Shown piece by piece: positions 13,301 to 14,008 of a DNA stretch of 14,008 nt. The DNA is from Pavlovales sp. CCMP2436. Its lineage: Eukaryota > Haptophyta > Pavlovophyceae > Pavlovales. The DNA is taken from positions 432,112-446,119 of the forward strand of contig MU631352.1 of assembly GCA_026770615.1 (NCBI GenBank), written 5' to 3'. Within the stretch, counting starts at the first letter, position 1. Each line of letters starts with the position of its first letter. The position numbers were made by a program, and so were the translations under genes. Under the pieces are notes generated by a model. That model searched no databases and had not been told where the DNA came from. It saw only the letters and a program-made list of their open reading frames with translations.

Positions 13301-14008
13301 TTCATCGTGGCTCGTTTTATCTGGGGCTTCCACTTCTCGTTCGCCCACAAATTGTATGGCGTCTGGAGGGCATACACGGTTCCGTCTGAGCGAATAATCC
13401 GATGTGGGCAGCTTTGGTTGCTGGACGGGTAGGTTATCAAAGTACCATCACTCTTAATGAGCTCTGCGTGTTTGGCGGTCATCTCAGCAAGATCGAGCTT
13501 TATAATTTCGCTATCGGTCGTTATAAATCCCAACGTCGACGCATCGAAAGATTCGACGTGTGTGGGGGTCGTTAGTAGCATTTTCACCGGCGTTTTTATG
13601 ACACCATGCACCTTGCCGGTTATAGGATTTGGGTTATCCACGTGTAAATAAGAGCCGAATTTGGGGTACAGAGGCGATATTATCGTGAGTGAGTTGGCCC
13701 CGGATAGCTGAATGATCTCTTTCATGAGATGCAAATCGGTGTGCTTTATACCCCCTAGAATCTGCACCCGCACATTCAGAGCCAGCAAATCATCGGCTCT
13801 TTTTGTTATGTTTTTGTGCTCACGGTTGAGGCGTGTTCTTTCTTCGGCTGATTTGGCGTCGCGTATCTCTCCGGCCTTGGGACGTCCCTTGCGCTGTACC
13901 GGCAACAGTTTCAACTCATCCTCTATTTGATCTTTTTTTATCGACAGGCGGTGATAGAATCCGGCTATAAGGCAATTTATCGTGGGTGCGTCTGCGATAT
14001 TCAGATTC
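10354..14008 (-). CDS. Giant replication protein: PolB-like palm, SF1 helicase, nuclease-like domain (N-terminus beyond window)
   Basis: The frame is open from the TGA at 10354 to the right edge (about 1217 codons), and no ATG occurs in its first 31 visible codons, so the N-terminus lies outside the window. Positions below count from the in-frame TTG at 13914. Residues 264-277 (ENIINIDQSKAYTR) resemble polymerase B motif A, with Asp270. Residues 506-538 (HVSAYITACQRVQAV... LELVTDGIY) resemble the region up to motif C, with the usual DTDS changed to VTDG and the catalytic-position Asp535 kept. An SF1 helicase follows: GAAGSGKTT (619-627), IIVDEATML (690-698), FFLGDYCPVTSIP (718-730, lacking the usual Gln), HSFQGITFEGG (973-983), YVAVSRVRT (999-1007). 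A Cys cluster (834-847) and an Arg/Gly/Glu-rich linker (870-893) interrupt helicase region 2. Residues 1048-1110 (RYIADLAVFD... VEVVV... EKLAYYKE) resemble a PD-(D/E)XK nuclease. A Ser-Pro repeat and acidic tail end it. Helicase is confident; the polymerase and nuclease calls are tentative. Confidence 0.85.
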   Translation of the reverse strand, partial: NLNIADAPTINCLIAGFYHRLSIKKDQIEDELKLLPVQRKGRPKAGEIRDAKSAEERTRLNREHKNITKRADDLLALNVRVQILGGIKHTDLHLMKEIIQLSGANSLTIISPLYPKFGSYLHVDNPNPITGKVHGVIKTPVKMLLTTPTHVESFDASTLGFITTDSEIIKLDLAEMTAKHAELIKSDGTLITYPSSNQSCPHRIIRSDGTVYALQTPYNLWANEKWKPQIKRATMNSADVGPDVFCACIQAVLLTGRCRFELYDTLPRGEPEDRETELDGDDIELRQTKPRITAENIINIDQSKAYTRAFDPCMTPFLASPGCCIGKISEVFSLSSSEEMKDMLSQKIEGLLAINTSTVDFSTVCPEKIIEYLRIETPDLNTEYITAAKIHETLTNVYTTKIARSYEVDDRGFYKLQAPTVPKILTFPEARFWLMCGVTFEAHIAMISYDSVPISWDDTSHTKEAGIRHYAKAVGVGMSTSLNSRFHMSGTEVQAQQYFALALEDPNLDETRVHIRTVGENTIEIEHPLGGVNTTAHVSAYITACQRVQAVCQAFVLPGCLELVTDGIYCLMDRALDYGRLLLPTFMIKDSGSMPDVAATPTLSNLRVDNINLVFHIPDYENRNGFYKPRNKKLLGPLSAASGYPAIITGAAGSGKTTLILNAVLDGSLTDTVFCSPTHLLRLDALKKGFTQTMCHARLLGGRVFTEERTRDLNKRPPANIIVDEATMLTQKQRLKIEEFAKGWGSRLFFLGDYCPVTSIPMQCQPVDSASMNLEGLRRYHVEGVKRTSDPLLMVIQDALRYVIGNTAGGLFFASGYGGAAPVDAVMEARDFIFNAVHEEQHSSVYKACEEITHGDIILAATRVCPHCGHAAVEKCTCMSAKTIDEVNFISKAKKELYIQRNTKSRACGGRGGGGEGGKEEEEIDLWPLSAYSSVALEYARELADHGGGGSGDVEWKCTKTIRGTILVNGTRFRADRIAPNFGGVDLSSYIGEGITFSPTSTIHSFQGITFEGGKLYLDMNMIWDVRMLYVAVSRVRTIGQLAVIMTAKQTRYMGEGVEHRTEKARQFGLARAAGQGAIEEYPVGDGRYIADLAVFDIAENGKGKMKLVKLVEVVVTSPPTKEKLAYYKELGLECEVVYIEKEPPKQSVPPPRLPRPSPSPSPSPSPSPSPSPSPSPSSSSSPSSSSTPCPPPMFVDDSDEEEDCEEDCEEDGEGEE
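10447..10536. repeat. In-frame hexanucleotide repeat encoding Ser-Pro/Ser-Ser
   Basis: Fifteen uninterrupted 6-bp units (CGGACT with four CGAACT variants at the 10447 end). Read on the minus strand they give AGTCCG = Ser-Pro and AGTTCG = Ser-Ser. The array lies inside the C-terminal part of the replication gene, between the nuclease-like domain and the acidic tail. Being a multiple of three, copy changes keep the frame. Confidence 0.95.

Noticed and set aside
12812..13432. 206-codon plus-strand frame opposite the replication gene
   Set aside because: It lies wholly antisense to the conserved polymerase-like region, and its composition is that of a shadow frame.

Overview
The window looks like most of a Polinton-like virus or related small double-jelly-roll dsDNA virus (Preplasmiviricota type), either free or integrated in a eukaryotic, probably protist, genome. 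The evidence is a set of genes rather than one hit: a double-jelly-roll-type major capsid protein (MCP), a penton-like minor capsid protein, a small Gly/Ala-rich pVI/pX-like protein, a HerA/FtsK (A32-like) packaging ATPase, a class 3 lipase-like protein with its full Ser-Asp-His triad, two probable fibre or spike proteins (one with a tandem domain duplication, one with a discoidin/F5-8C-like domain), and a very large replication protein. Genes are compact and intronless in appearance, spacers are short and A/T-rich, many carry AATAAA just after the stop codon, and several starts have a TATA-like box 5-10 nt upstream. These traits suit a eukaryotic virus with its own promoters. The code looks standard: TAA, TAG and TGA all end genes, and no in-frame TGA interrupts the long ORFs.

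Layout. 1-1219: gene-poor left flank with a ~290-bp foldback (imperfect inverted repeat), a 30-bp tandem repeat and a 10-bp tandem repeat. 1220-3760, minus strand: MCP, small pVI-like protein and penton-like protein. 3761-3834: compact divergent promoter region. 3835-9676, plus strand: coiled-coil protein, packaging ATPase, Pro-rich protein of unknown function, tandem-repeat spike, discoidin fibre, lipase. 9677-10353: a 12-bp repeat array, one small orphan gene on minus, and a 7-bp repeat array. 10354-14008, minus strand: C-terminal ~1217 codons of a giant replication protein that runs off the right edge of the window.

How the parts fit. The two divergent blocks around 3800 hold the virion module: capsid, packaging and, at the 3' end of the plus block, probable attachment and entry functions (spike, discoidin fibre, lipase). 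The replication module is separate and convergent with it. It links a degenerate family-B-polymerase-like palm, an SF1 helicase with a zinc-cluster insertion and a PD-(D/E)XK-like nuclease domain in one chain, ending in a Ser-Pro repeat and an acidic tail. This is the most unusual part of the window. A second oddity is that the spike and fibre reading frames are the same frame, separated by one TGA.

Not seen in the window: an integrase or recombinase, a maturation protease, tRNA or rRNA genes, or CRISPR. They may lie outside it. Family calls rest on motif recognition by eye, not on searches.
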